Assembly: GCF_040581405.1 (NCBI RefSeq) | Contig: NZ_CP137157.1 | Span: 1,368,001-1,432,000, forward strand | Reading direction: 5' to 3' | From: Komagataeibacter sucrofermentans DSM 15973 | GTDB taxonomy: Bacteria > Pseudomonadota > Alphaproteobacteria > Acetobacterales > Acetobacteraceae | DNA: 64,000 bases | In this document: positions 55,440 to 63,841 of the stretch, piece by piece | Position numbering within the stretch: position 1 is the first letter of the stretch | Layout of the letters: each line of letters opens with the position of its first letter | Notes under the pieces: generated by a model | The model's input: the letters and a program-made list of their open reading frames with translations, nothing else | Databases searched by the model: none | Told to the model about the DNA's origin: nothing | Translations under genes and position numbers: made by a program

Positions 55440-55752
55440 CGTTTCCCATCGCGCGAGCCGGTTATCTTCCTGTCCTGATTGTAGTCCATAGCGTTGATTC
55501 CGGTATTCAAAACCATATCATCACGCCTTTTTCCCAGCCCGGCTTCATGCGCCATGAAGTTCTGGTCCGGCAAGCCATGCCGCGATGGCACGAAAAAAGA
55601 GGCCGCATCTTGCACGACGGCCATACTCTGCATGCCCCCAATGTCAGAAACAAACCCATTTGCCTGATCAAAGCGTATAATGTCCTTTTTGGGAGCCAGC
55701 CTGCCTGTGTCATAAAGGCACAGGCCTCCTCTATCCTGGATTATATGCCCAG
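55440..55752. other. Divergent intergenic region
   Basis: This separates the leftward flavoprotein gene and the rightward phosphatase gene and should contain both promoters. Open frames exist on both strands, but none has protein character or a ribosome site. I see no further feature. Confidence 0.4.
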
Positions 55753-57018
55753 ATGCGCCATCTGTTTCGCTGCCTTGTCGCCATATCGTACATCATGTTG
55801 CACACTACAGTCGCGCAGGCGGCATCATTGCCACCACAGGCTTCCAGTCCCGTGCTGGAGCGCGTGGTGCTGATCGCCCGGCACGGCATACGCAGCCCCA
55901 CCCACCCCATTGCGGAACTGGATGCCCGAACGCACCGGCAATGGCAGGCATGGCCGGTGGCACCAGGTGAACTGACCGAACACGGCCAGCGTGACCTGTC
56001 GCTGATGGGGATGGCGTTGGGGCAGTATTATCGGGAGGCGGGCGTGCTGCCCGCGCAGGGATGCAGGGCCGGGGAACTGGCGGTCTGGTCTGATGCGGCC
56101 GACCGGCGCACGCTGCAGACCGGTGACATCATGGGTCATGCCATGATACCGGGTTGCCCCGTCACGCCCGGTAGCCTGCCGCCTGGCGTGCATGACCCGG
56201 TTTTCAACGACCTGCCCGGACAGGCCAGTTCCACCTTGCGGCAAGCTATCATGACCGACCTGTCAACCGCACTGGCGCGGGACAGGAACACACGCCCCCC
56301 CAGCGTACGTCTGGCGCAGGAAATGGCTCAGGCCATAATCCAGCCTGCCGGATGCACCTCCGGCCTGCCCTGCTATACCGCGCCGGACCGGGCTGTATGG
56401 TCCAACAATGCGCCGCACCTGTCTGGCGGCCTGTCACAATCTGCCGAGGTGGCAGAAAACATGCTGCTGGAATATGCGCAGGGCATGCCGTGCGCGCATA
56501 TCGGCTGGGGACATCCCGCCATGCGCCATGCCATTGATACCTTGCAGCCCGCCCATACCTATGCCAGCCAGCTTCTCCGTCGCCTGCCTGCCGTGGCGTT
56601 CCCACGGGGTCATATTCTGGCTGGCATGATCATGGATCTGGTGACAGGCAAGGCCGTGCGCGAACCCAATGGCGACATGATCGCTGCCACCACGCCAGTT
56701 ATCCTGTTTGCCGGGCATGACAGCACACTGGACATGCTGGCAGCGATTTTTGGCCTGAACTGGTCGTTTGCGGATATGCCAGACCCAACCGGTCCCGACA
56801 CCACGCTGGGGTTCGAGACGTGGCGCATGCCGAACGGGCAGCGTCAGGTAAGGGTCGTCATATTTCATCAGGCATTGGATGCACTGCGCATGGAACAGTT
56901 CGTGGCGATAAAGCCCGACATACTGACGCTGCAGGCGTGTCATCATGAACAGGATGATCGTTGCACGATGGACAATTTCACACGGATTTTTAACGACCGC
57001 TTTAAAACCGGCAACTGA
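55753..57018 (+). CDS. Periplasmic histidine acid phosphatase (AppA/glucose-1-phosphatase type)
   Basis: A 421-residue secreted phosphatase. The signal peptide (RCLVAISYIMLHTTVAQAA) is followed by the catalytic RHGIRSPTHP near residue 45 and by the proton-donor motif FAGHDSTLDML near residue 325. Both are diagnostic of the branch-2 histidine phosphatase family, whose members hydrolyse phytate, glucose 1-phosphate or other phosphomonoesters. Several Cys residues in the mature part could form disulfides. It would scavenge phosphate in the periplasm. No operon partner is seen. Confidence 0.92.
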   Translation: MRHLFRCLVAISYIMLHTTVAQAASLPPQASSPVLERVVLIARHGIRSPTHPIAELDARTHRQWQAWPVAPGELTEHGQRDLSLMGMALGQYYREAGVLPAQGCRAGELAVWSDAADRRTLQTGDIMGHAMIPGCPVTPGSLPPGVHDPVFNDLPGQASSTLRQAIMTDLSTALARDRNTRPPSVRLAQEMAQAIIQPAGCTSGLPCYTAPDRAVWSNNAPHLSGGLSQSAEVAENMLLEYAQGMPCAHIGWGHPAMRHAIDTLQPAHTYASQLLRRLPAVAFPRGHILAGMIMDLVTGKAVREPNGDMIAATTPVILFAGHDSTLDMLAAIFGLNWSFADMPDPTGPDTTLGFETWRMPNGQRQVRVVIFHQALDALRMEQFVAIKPDILTLQACHHEQDDRCTMDNFTRIFNDRFKTGN

Positions 57019-57393
57019 AATGAAGCTGATTTTTCAATGCCGACGGGGAGTGAGCAGGACCTGAAGGGATAAGCAGACGGCAAGCGTGTCCTTCACACAC
57101 TGCCATGCGATCCCCTCCCCTTTCTTCTCGATAAATGCCGCCGACGTGACGCCCCGTAAGGCGGACATTCCTGAGGTCAAGCCGTAAACCATTGCCTGCA
57201 CATAAAGAATTTGACATTGCTTTCTTGTATAGCGTAGTGCATATTTTTGGGTATATATCGGCGAACACGAGCAGGTGGAAACCTTACCAAGCTCCTGAAA
57301 AGTCGGTCGTAGATTGTCTGGAGATATGGCCGGTTAAAGCAAAAGATTTCTGGAATTGATAAAGATGCGCGCATAAGTCAGGAGAGGAAAAAA
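57019..57393. other. Intergenic region after the phosphatase gene
   Basis: About 375 bp with short frames only. No terminator with a clear T-run is seen. The last part leads into a strong ribosome site (AGGAGAGG at 57380-57387) serving the small ORF at 57394. Confidence 0.4.
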
Positions 57394-57480
57394 TTGTACT
57401 CCCAGTTTATTACTGTTCCAAATATTGTTCGACTTATAGCCATAATTCTTATCTCTGCAGGTTTATGGACCAAATGGTGA
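57394..57480 (+). CDS. Possible 28-aa membrane peptide
   Basis: A TTG start follows a very strong ribosome site (AGGAGAGG, spacing six). The peptide reads YSQFITVPNIVRLIAIILIS after the initiator and then AGLWTKW, a single hydrophobic helix with a charged end. This pattern is that of small membrane proteins missed by gene callers. Family and function are unknown. Confidence 0.4.
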   Translation: MYSQFITVPNIVRLIAIILISAGLWTKW

Positions 57481-57548
57481 ATACATATTTTATATTCCCA
57501 TAGGATGATTTTTATAGAAATCATCCTCAAAAAGTATATTTTTGGGCG

Positions 57549-57821
57549 CTATAAACATTTCCCGGCCAGTTTTCGGCGCAATTTCTGGCCACTGGCTGTC
57601 AGGCGGGCGCGCTCCATACCCCAGCGCGCGGAACAGCCACCTGCAACAAACCCCATCAATACGAGGGATGCGCGCACACTTCCTTCATTCAGCAAGGTTC
57701 CGTAGCCGCCATCCTCCGGCAAAGACAGGATTGCCTGCTTTTGGAAAGGGGTCAGGGTTTCCGATCCGAAATAGGACCGACTGCCCGCCATGTGCTGATC
57801 GCCGATAGTATATGATCTCAT
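57549..57821 (-). CDS. Hypothetical protein (90 aa)
   Basis: The ATG at 57821 has GGGAGA upstream and the product begins MRSYTIGDQHMAGSRSYFG. The second half (ARLTASGQKLRRKLAGK) looks like the end of a winged-helix-type domain. An alternative ATG at 57869, also with a fair ribosome site (AAGGTG), would extend it to 106 residues. It is the first substantial frame downstream of the leftward cobalamin riboswitch at 58022, so B12 may control it. No family recognised. Confidence 0.6.
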   Translation of the reverse strand: MRSYTIGDQHMAGSRSYFGSETLTPFQKQAILSLPEDGGYGTLLNEGSVRASLVLMGFVAGGCSARWGMERARLTASGQKLRRKLAGKCL

Positions 57822-57915
57822 TGTCCAGTCTCCCGCTAAACGCATTTTGCGGAATTTCATCCGCAGCATGTGTCGTCACCTTGTGAATTTTTATAGGCTG
57901 ACAGAAAAACGGGAG

Positions 57916-57966
57916 TCAGGTTGCGAAACGCGAAGAGATCAGGGCAGCGTGTGAAACAGATGACAT
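57916..57966 (-). CDS. 16-aa ORF directly downstream of a cobalamin riboswitch
   Basis: The ATG is preceded by CGGAG at good spacing and lies about 55 bases after the riboswitch. The peptide is MSSVSHAALISSRFAT. It occupies the place where the riboswitch-controlled gene should begin, so it is either a leader peptide or the stub of a truncated gene. Confidence 0.3.
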   Translation of the reverse strand: MSSVSHAALISSRFAT

Positions 57967-58021
57967 GATCGATACTCCGTCTACCGGGCACCCCGCCCGA
58001 CAGAACTGGCTGGATCACAAA

Positions 58022-58225
58022 GGCAGGTCTCCTGACTTGCGGGTCAATGACAGCGGTTCCATCTTCCCAGCCTGTTCCCCAGGCCAGTGACCGGTCCTGT
58101 TTCAATCAGGACGCACGATCCGCTCTCTCTCCGCTCACAGTTGCGGGGGCAGTCGACGACTTGTTCCCGGGCTCCGATCAGCCCTGCCGGAACGCACGGC
58201 GTTCCCTATTAACCCGTTCGCACGG
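58022..58225 (-). promoter_or_regulatory. Cobalamin riboswitch (leftward)
   Basis: Read leftward, the RNA has GGGTTAATAGGGAACGCC, then GCCCCCGCAACTGTGAGCGG, CACTGGCCTGGGGAACAGG, GGGAAGATGG and the B12 box CGCAAGTCAGGAGACCTGCC. These elements occur in the order of the adenosylcobalamin riboswitch core. A GGGCGGGG...CGGAG segment follows, which could sequester the ribosome site. Downstream are a 16-aa ORF and the 90-aa hypothetical gene. Confidence 0.9.
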
Positions 58226-58389
58226 GGCCTTTGAGGTAGCGCAGTCTGACGTATGGCTGACTGTAGTGCAAGTCTGGCAGCTTCCCGCCAGGGTGATGGC
58301 CACCATGCCTTTCGGATCGCTCAAAAATCTGTATTGCATAAGTCCTGTAACCTGTCGCATAGTCCATCCGACTATCAAGTCGATGGTGC

Positions 58390-58594
58390 CGTGCAAGCGG
58401 ATTAATAGGGAACGCCGTATGCTCTGGCGGGGTCTGTGATGATCCGGGAGCCAGTCGGTGGCTGCGCCCGCAACTGTAGGCGGTATGTAGCTGGATCCGG
58501 TCATCTGATGAGAATCAGGTGAGTCACTGCGTGCAAGAAAGCAGGCGGGAAGACAGGACCATGCTGCCATGACCCGCAAGCCAGGAAACCTGCC
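58390..58594 (+). promoter_or_regulatory. Cobalamin riboswitch (rightward), variant B12 box
   Basis: The RNA shows CGGATTAATAGGGAACGCC, GCGCCCGCAACTGTAGGCGG, GAGTCACTG, GCGGGAAGACAGG and GACCCGCAAGCCAGG followed by AAACCTGCC. The B12 box has GGAAACC where the other three copies have GGAGACC. It lies head-to-head with the riboswitch at 58022, with about 165 bp between them. No full-length gene follows immediately. Confidence 0.85.
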
Positions 58595-59025
58595 ATCGTC
58601 GCAAATCAGGCCAACCGGGCGGGACCGACCGGTAGCAGGAGAACGTCAGTGACCTGTCCATCCGCAGATTGGTGCCACCGCAATTGCGGCATCATATCCG
58701 AAACATTTTTCCGTTTTCGGATGCATGCCGGATATATAACAAAAAAACTTCTATAATGCCGTCATAATGCAGCAGGTAGTCAGTGTGCTCTACTGCCGAT
58801 TATCGCTTTTTCGTCAAAGCCAAAGCGGAAAAGTTGATGGCAACCATGTACGAAACAGATCCCGTCGGCGCGATACACACACTTGCGCCCATCTGTCCCG
58901 AACAATCCCATGGCTTGCAGTTGCGCACACGTACCAGTCCATTGGCTTCCAGCTGAACGCGGTAATCCGGTTATGACGCAATGCGTGAATGCATTGCCTC
59001 CCAATTAAGTCCATGTCCGTTTGCA
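58595..59025 (+). other. Region downstream of a riboswitch with hairpins but no clear gene
   Basis: It contains AGGAGAA followed by a GTG (58649) that opens a 35-codon frame, a 12-bp palindrome CCGCAATTGCGG (58678-58689) and a hairpin at 58696-58722 (ATCCGAAAC with GTTTTCGGAT, one bulge). The hairpins fall inside the short frame, so an expression platform or terminator is more likely than a gene. Confidence 0.4.
58696..58722 (+). terminator. Hairpin after riboswitch 2
   Basis: Nine-base stem with one bulged T and an eight-base T-rich loop. A run of A's and T's follows farther on (58739-58747), so it may stop transcription of the riboswitch leader. Weak support. Confidence 0.35.
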
Positions 59026-59475
59026 ATGGTCAAAAAGATGACGTCTCCCGTTCCATCGCCCGAATTCATTCTGATACAGCAGCGTCGGCGCCGCCGATCA
59101 ATTTCCATGTCCCGCCTTATGGAATGCGCACCCCGTCGCGAGGACGTGCTGAAAGCGGTCGCTGGCACGCCCGTTTGCGTTCCCAACCCTGAAGAAGCGA
59201 TCCGTGCAGATGGGTTTTCCACATTCCTGCATATAGCCCCGCCAGTCAGCGGACTGCCGATCGTTTTACGGGATCGGGGCGACTATCTGGAGGAACTCTT
59301 CTCGCCCCTGCTGCTGGAGGCTCTGGCCCATGTCGATGCAGCTTGCGCAATATCAGACTTCCACGAGCCAGAAGCGCCAATGACTTTGCTGCAAGCCTAT
59401 ATTTCCGCGCAATGGACTATCGGCGCGCGTGATGCCGCCATGCACCTCTATGGTTTGCCGGGTTCAACCGCATAA
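59026..59475 (+). CDS. Hypothetical protein (about 150 aa)
   Basis: The frame is long for its position and the sequence has a protein-like composition, with FSTFLHIAPPVSGLPIVLRD, ELFSPLLLEALAHVD and LQAYISAQWTIGARDAAMHL. The start is uncertain: ATGs at 58981, 59026, 59038 and 59107 all lack a strong ribosome site. No family is recognised. It is the first sizeable gene after the rightward riboswitch at 58390, 430 bp downstream, and converges with the ArsR-type regulator. Confidence 0.45.
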   Translation: MVKKMTSPVPSPEFILIQQRRRRRSISMSRLMECAPRREDVLKAVAGTPVCVPNPEEAIRADGFSTFLHIAPPVSGLPIVLRDRGDYLEELFSPLLLEALAHVDAACAISDFHEPEAPMTLLQAYISAQWTIGARDAAMHLYGLPGSTA

Positions 59476-59539
59476 GGCCTGCCCCCGGGCAGTATTTTAC
59501 GCATGCCCGGGTCATTAAATGTGCTTCGTAAGGGTCACA

Positions 59540-60463
59540 TCAGAAACGGCCACCACTCCAGAGCCCAACTGTCAGTTCCCCTTCGAGATAGGTCGTTTCC
59601 GTACACGTCAGGCCTGCTTCGGCAAACCAGTTCCGCATCTGGCTATCATTGAAACCCAGATGAAGATGTGCGTTCAGGTCCCGCAGTTCGGTGCGGCCAT
59701 GTTGCGCGAAATCCACGACCAGTAATCGGCCATCGGGAGACAGAATCCTTGCGGCCTCGGCAATTGCGGCGGCTGGATGCTGCACGTAATGAAGAACCTG
59801 GTGCATCACCGCCAGATCAACACTTCCGCTCGCCTGTGGCAGGGAATAGATATCCCCCTGTCGCAATGCCGCCCGTTCCAGCCCGGCGGCTGCCAGATTG
59901 GTCCGGGCCACGCGCAGCATGGCAGGACTTCTGTCAAACCCGGTGATCAGTTGCGCCTGGGGCGCCAGCAGTTCGATCATGCGACCTGTGCCGGTACCGA
60001 TATCGACCAGATGATGGATTACGCCCTTGCCGACTATGCGGCGTATTGCGCTTTCCACGTCCTGCTCCGACACATGCAATGAACGGATGGCATCCCATTC
60101 GACGGCATGGGTTTCGAAATATTCCTCAGCGGCTGCCGCCCGGACTGAACGCACCGCCCTGAGCCGTTCGGAGTCAGCCATGATTTCAGGATCGCTGCCC
60201 GACGGCCAACTGGCCACGGCATCGTAAACGGGCGCCATTTCGGTTTTATGGTCAAGGGTCAGAAACACCCAGTTTCCTTCCTTGCGCCGGGCTATGAGTC
60301 CTGCCTGCACCAACGTTTTGATATGCCGGGAAACCCGCGGCTGGCTCTGCCCCAGCACCTGGGCAATCTCCCCCACGGACAATTCCATATTCCGCAATAG
60401 CGCAAGGATACGCAGGCGCGTCTGGTCGGCCAGGGCCTGAAAGATAATGACCGGCGTTTGCAT
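59540..60463 (-). CDS. ArsR-family regulator fused to a SAM-dependent methyltransferase
   Basis: A 307-residue two-domain protein. The N-terminal ArsR winged helix (about residues 1-90) has FQALADQTRLRILALLRN and the recognition helix QSQPRVSRHIKTLVQAGLIA. The C-terminal class I methyltransferase has VDIGTGTGRMIELLAPQAQL as its SAM-binding loop, then DLAVMHQVLHYVQHP and ILSPDGRLLVVDFAQ. Proteins of this architecture are encoded beside methionine-cycle genes in alphaproteobacteria and resemble the SahR group, so it probably senses SAM or S-adenosylhomocysteine and controls metE. This role is inferred from context. A dyad sits directly before its start. Confidence 0.85.
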   Translation of the reverse strand: MQTPVIIFQALADQTRLRILALLRNMELSVGEIAQVLGQSQPRVSRHIKTLVQAGLIARRKEGNWVFLTLDHKTEMAPVYDAVASWPSGSDPEIMADSERLRAVRSVRAAAAEEYFETHAVEWDAIRSLHVSEQDVESAIRRIVGKGVIHHLVDIGTGTGRMIELLAPQAQLITGFDRSPAMLRVARTNLAAAGLERAALRQGDIYSLPQASGSVDLAVMHQVLHYVQHPAAAIAEAARILSPDGRLLVVDFAQHGRTELRDLNAHLHLGFNDSQMRNWFAEAGLTCTETTYLEGELTVGLWSGGRF

Positions 60464-60470
60464 GAAAATA

Positions 60471-60496
60471 TCTATATAACGAAATTCGCATATAGA
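60471..60496. promoter_or_regulatory. Candidate operator before the ArsR-methyltransferase gene
   Basis: TCTATAT and ATATAGA form a perfect dyad with a 12-base spacer, and the spacer holds CGAAATTCG. It starts seven bases upstream of the regulator ATG and about 10 bp from the divergent metE promoter, so one protein could control both genes. Confidence 0.5.
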
Positions 60497-60505
60497 CAAT
60501 AATAA

Positions 60506-60534
60506 TTGACAGACTGATGAAATCTCTTTCTACT
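60506..60534 (+). promoter_or_regulatory. Candidate sigma-70 promoter of metE
   Basis: TTGACA (60506-60511), 17-base spacer and TCTACT (60529-60534) lie directly ahead of the riboswitch leader. The -35 element is consensus; the -10 is imperfect. Confidence 0.5.
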
Positions 60535-60549
60535 CTCACCCTGTCATGG

Positions 60550-60715
60550 TTCTGCACCCGGGTTTTTGGCGTGTAGCTAAGAGGGAAACCGGTATAAGCC
60601 GGTGCTGCCCCCGCAACTGTAAGCGGCGAGTGATGGTCCGTTCAGGCCACTGGAATGTATCCACATTCCGGGAAGGCAGGCCCATTGTGTCGACCCGCAA
60701 GCCAGGAGACCTGCC
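60550..60715 (+). promoter_or_regulatory. Cobalamin riboswitch controlling metE
   Basis: The leader contains GCTAAGAGGGAAACCGGT, GCCCCCGCAACTGTAAGCGG, GGCCACTGG, CCGGGAAGGC and GACCCGCAAGCCAGGAGACC before TGCC. All core segments of the class-I cobalamin riboswitch are present. metE starts 141 bp farther on. Repression of the B12-independent methionine synthase when B12 is available is the established logic for this pairing. Confidence 0.93.
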
Positions 60716-60855
60716 ATGGCCGCATAAAATCCTCCGGCGGGGTGTCCGGGCGGGTCGCTACCCTGCCGTGCTGGACCTGGCCTGCTGCCGTGTTCGTGTG
60801 GATGATGCGTGGCACCTGCCCTGTTAGCCTCGCCCAACCTGAGTTTGAGGCTATC

Positions 60856-63150
60856 ATGACTGTTTCTGTCGCCACCCTCGGCTTCCCGCGGATCGGGGCG
60901 CGCCGCGAGCTGAAAATCGCTCTTGAAAACTACTGGTCCGGTAAAAGCGATGCCGCTACCCTGCTGGCCACCGCGCGCGACCTGCGTGCTGCCGCGTGGG
61001 CGCGCCAGCGCGATCTGGGCGCGGATATCATTCCGTCAAACGACTTTTCGCTTTACGATCATGTGCTCGACACGACCGCCATGGTTGGCGCGGTGCCTGC
61101 CATTTACGAATGGGATGGGGACAAGGTCGATATCACGACCTATTTCGCCATGGCACGCGGCAATGGCCACCAGCATGACACATGCAACTGCGCTGGCGCA
61201 CCAGCGGCGGAAATGACCAAGTGGTTTGATACCAATTACCATTACCTGGTACCGGAATTCACGCCCGACCAGACATTCCGCCTCGCCTCAGGCAAGATCG
61301 TGGACGAATACCTCGAAGCCCGGAAGCTTGGCATCGACACCCGCCCGGTCCTGCTCGGGCCTGTCAGCTACCTGTTGCTGGGCAAGGCCCGTGGCGGGGC
61401 GTTCAATGTCCTGACCCTGCTGCCACGCCTGTTGCCGGTTTATGTGGAAGTACTCAATACGCTTGCGGCGGCGGGCGCCACATGGGTGCAGATCGACGAG
61501 CCATGCCTGGTGCTGGACCTGCCCGACGGGGCCGATGACGCCTATGCCCGCGCCTATGCCGAACTGATCCGTGATGTTCCTGCCATCCGCTTCATGCTGA
61601 CGACCTATTTCGGTGCGCTGGGCGATAATCTGGCAACTGCGCTGGGCCTGCCTGTCCACGGCCTTCATGTTGACCTGGTCCGCGCGCCCGAGCAGCTTGC
61701 GGATGTTGTGGCCGGAGCACGGCCGGACCTTGTGCTGTCACTGGGTGTGCTGGATGGACGCAATGTGTGGAAAGCGGACCTGAACGCCATCCTTGACCGG
61801 GTGGAACCCATCGTTGCAGCCGGTCGCAAGGTCATTCTTGCGCCGTCGTGCTCCCTGCTGCATACGCCGATCGACCTTGAGCGCGAAACCGAACTTGATG
61901 CCGACATCCGTTCGTGGCTGGCGTTCGCGGTGCAGAAGGTTGCTGAACTGGCCGTCCTCGCCAGGGCGCTGAATAACGGGCGCGACAGCGTGCGGCAGGT
62001 GCTCGATGCCTCCAGCGCTGCCGTGGCTTCCCGTCGCACATCGCCACGGATCAATAACCCGGCCGTTCAGGCACGCGCGGCAAAGGCGGACGCAACGCTC
62101 GCCCGTCGGGCATCGCCTTTCAGCCAGCGCCGCCCGCGCCAGCAGGCCAGACTGCGCCTTCCCGCCTACCCCACCACCACGATCGGTTCCTTTCCCCAGA
62201 CCCCGGAAATCCGCAAGGCGCGCGCAGCGCATGCCCGGGGCGCGCTTTCGACCGAGGCCTATAATACCTTCCTGCGCGAACAGACCGCCCGGGTTGTGAA
62301 ATGGCAGGAGGAGGTCGCGCTTGATGTGCTGGTCCATGGCGAGTTCGAGCGCAATGACATGGTCCAGTATTTTGGCGAACAGTTGGCAGGCTTTGCATTC
62401 ACCAGGCATGCATGGGTTCAGTCCTATGGCTCCCGTTATGTCCGCCCACCCATCATTTATGGTGATGTATCGCGCCCCAAACCCATGACAGTCGAATGGT
62501 GGCGGTATGCGCAGTCACTGACCAGCCGCCCCATGAAGGGCATGCTGACCGGGCCGGTCACGATCCTGAACTGGTCTTTCGTGCGGGATGACCAGCCCCG
62601 CAACGTCACCTGCCGCCAGATCGCCTTTGCCATTCGCGATGAGGTTGTCGATCTGGAAAAAGCCGGGGCGGCGATCATCCAGATTGATGAGGCAGCCCTG
62701 CGCGAAGGCCTGCCGCTGCGCCATCGGGATTGGCAGCATTACCTTGACTGGGCTGTGGAAAGCTTCCGCATCGCGGCATGGGGCGTGGCAGATGCAACCC
62801 AGATCCATACCCACATGTGCTACTCGGAGTTCAACGACATCATTGCCGCCATTGCGGCGATGGATGCAGATGTCATTTCCATCGAGACGGCGCGCTCCAG
62901 GATGGAACTGCTCGAAGTCTTTGCCGATTACCATTACCCGGCGGAAATCGGGCCGGGCGTGTATGACATCCACTCCCCCCGCATCCCCACCGTGCAGGAG
63001 ATGGTTGAACTCCTGAAACTTGCGACCGAACGCCTGAGCGCCGATCAGTTGTGGGTCAACCCGGATTGCGGACTCAAGACCCGCAAATGGGAAGAAGTCA
63101 GGCCCGCGATCGAGAACATGGTAGCTGCCGCGCGGACCATGCGCGACTGA
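60856..63150 (+). CDS. metE: Cobalamin-independent methionine synthase MetE
   Basis: MetE transfers the methyl group of methyltetrahydrofolate-triglutamate to homocysteine. The 764-residue protein begins [20 protein letters not shown], with GAGG upstream; the open frame extends back to 60655 through the riboswitch and is not coding there. The N-terminal domain has [14 protein letters not shown]. The catalytic C-terminal barrel starts near [19 protein letters not shown] and shows zinc ligands in [12 protein letters not shown] (His, Cys) and [12 protein letters not shown] (Cys). Length matches the family. It diverges from the ArsR-methyltransferase regulator. Confidence 0.96.
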   Translation: MTVSVATLGFPRIGARRELKIALENYWSGKSDAATLLATARDLRAAAWARQRDLGADIIPSNDFSLYDHVLDTTAMVGAVPAIYEWDGDKVDITTYFAMARGNGHQHDTCNCAGAPAAEMTKWFDTNYHYLVPEFTPDQTFRLASGKIVDEYLEARKLGIDTRPVLLGPVSYLLLGKARGGAFNVLTLLPRLLPVYVEVLNTLAAAGATWVQIDEPCLVLDLPDGADDAYARAYAELIRDVPAIRFMLTTYFGALGDNLATALGLPVHGLHVDLVRAPEQLADVVAGARPDLVLSLGVLDGRNVWKADLNAILDRVEPIVAAGRKVILAPSCSLLHTPIDLERETELDADIRSWLAFAVQKVAELAVLARALNNGRDSVRQVLDASSAAVASRRTSPRINNPAVQARAAKADATLARRASPFSQRRPRQQARLRLPAYPTTTIGSFPQTPEIRKARAAHARGALSTEAYNTFLREQTARVVKWQEEVALDVLVHGEFERNDMVQYFGEQLAGFAFTRHAWVQSYGSRYVRPPIIYGDVSRPKPMTVEWWRYAQSLTSRPMKGMLTGPVTILNWSFVRDDQPRNVTCRQIAFAIRDEVVDLEKAGAAIIQIDEAALREGLPLRHRDWQHYLDWAVESFRIAAWGVADATQIHTHMCYSEFNDIIAAIAAMDADVISIETARSRMELLEVFADYHYPAEIGPGVYDIHSPRIPTVQEMVELLKLATERLSADQLWVNPDCGLKTRKWEEVRPAIENMVAAARTMRD

Positions 63151-63324
63151 CCTCCGCCCTCCCTTCCCTTCATATGACACGCCTCCGCCCCTGCCGGGTG
63201 GGGGCAACCGGCCTGCCTGCCCACGGCCAGCCCTTCGCTGCGTGCACACCGGCATCGCGTTTAGGGGAATTGGGCGTTGCCTTCGCTTCGCGCATAATCA
63301 GCACGACCCTTGATTGGCGATGGC

Positions 63325-63521
63325 CCCGCGCGAGCGGGTTAAAAGGGAACGCTGTAACGCCCCGGCCGGATCATCATGTTCCGGGGGCCAGTCAGCGGCT
63401 GCTCCCGCAACTGTATGCGGTATGCCACCGGTTCGTTCACCTGCGGGTGAGCCACTGTTTCCGGCAGGAAATGGGAAGGCGGGAACCGGCAGGCCATGAC
63501 TCGCGAGCCAGGAGACCTGCC
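63325..63521 (+). promoter_or_regulatory. Cobalamin riboswitch downstream of metE
   Basis: The RNA has GGGTTAAAAGGGAACGCTG, GCTCCCGCAACTGTATGCGG, GAGCCACTG, GGGAAGGCGGG and GACTCGCGAGCCAGGAGACC before TGCC. It is the fourth copy in 5.5 kb. A strong ribosome site and 23-aa ORF follow at 63576, and the DUF2147-type gene begins 320 bp later. Confidence 0.9.
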
Positions 63522-63575
63522 TTCGTCTGTGAACCACGTCGTCGGGCGGGATGCACCGAAGGCAGGAGATTTCCC

Positions 63576-63647
63576 ATGCTGTATGGGAAACGCAGTCGCT
63601 TTGTGACCCGGCCTGATGGCCACAAGCCCATACCCGCAATTCCATGA
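63576..63647 (+). CDS. 23-aa ORF after the fourth riboswitch
   Basis: The ATG has a textbook ribosome site (AGGAG, spacing seven). The peptide is MLYGKRSRFVTRPDGHKPIP plus AIP, strongly basic. It could be a riboswitch-controlled leader peptide or the remnant of a lost gene. No homologue is known to me. Confidence 0.35.
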   Translation: MLYGKRSRFVTRPDGHKPIPAIP

Positions 63648-63841
63648 GCCAGCCATCAGGACCGGCGTGTTTTCGCCATCGGGCCTGCACGGCCTGAGCA
63701 CGCCAGGCCGATGTTCCCATTCATTACAGGGCCATGGCCACAATGCCGGGATAGGCGCCCTGCGCCCCGGCATAAAAATTCTCCGTTATATCCGTCAAAT
63801 TTTACAACTTGCGGCAAGCACGGAACCACGAAAGAGACATC

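Noticed and set aside
58649-58756. 35-codon GTG-started frame after riboswitch 2 as a gene
   Set aside because: Two hairpins lie inside it and the composition is not protein-like; kept only as part of the tiny-ORF observation.
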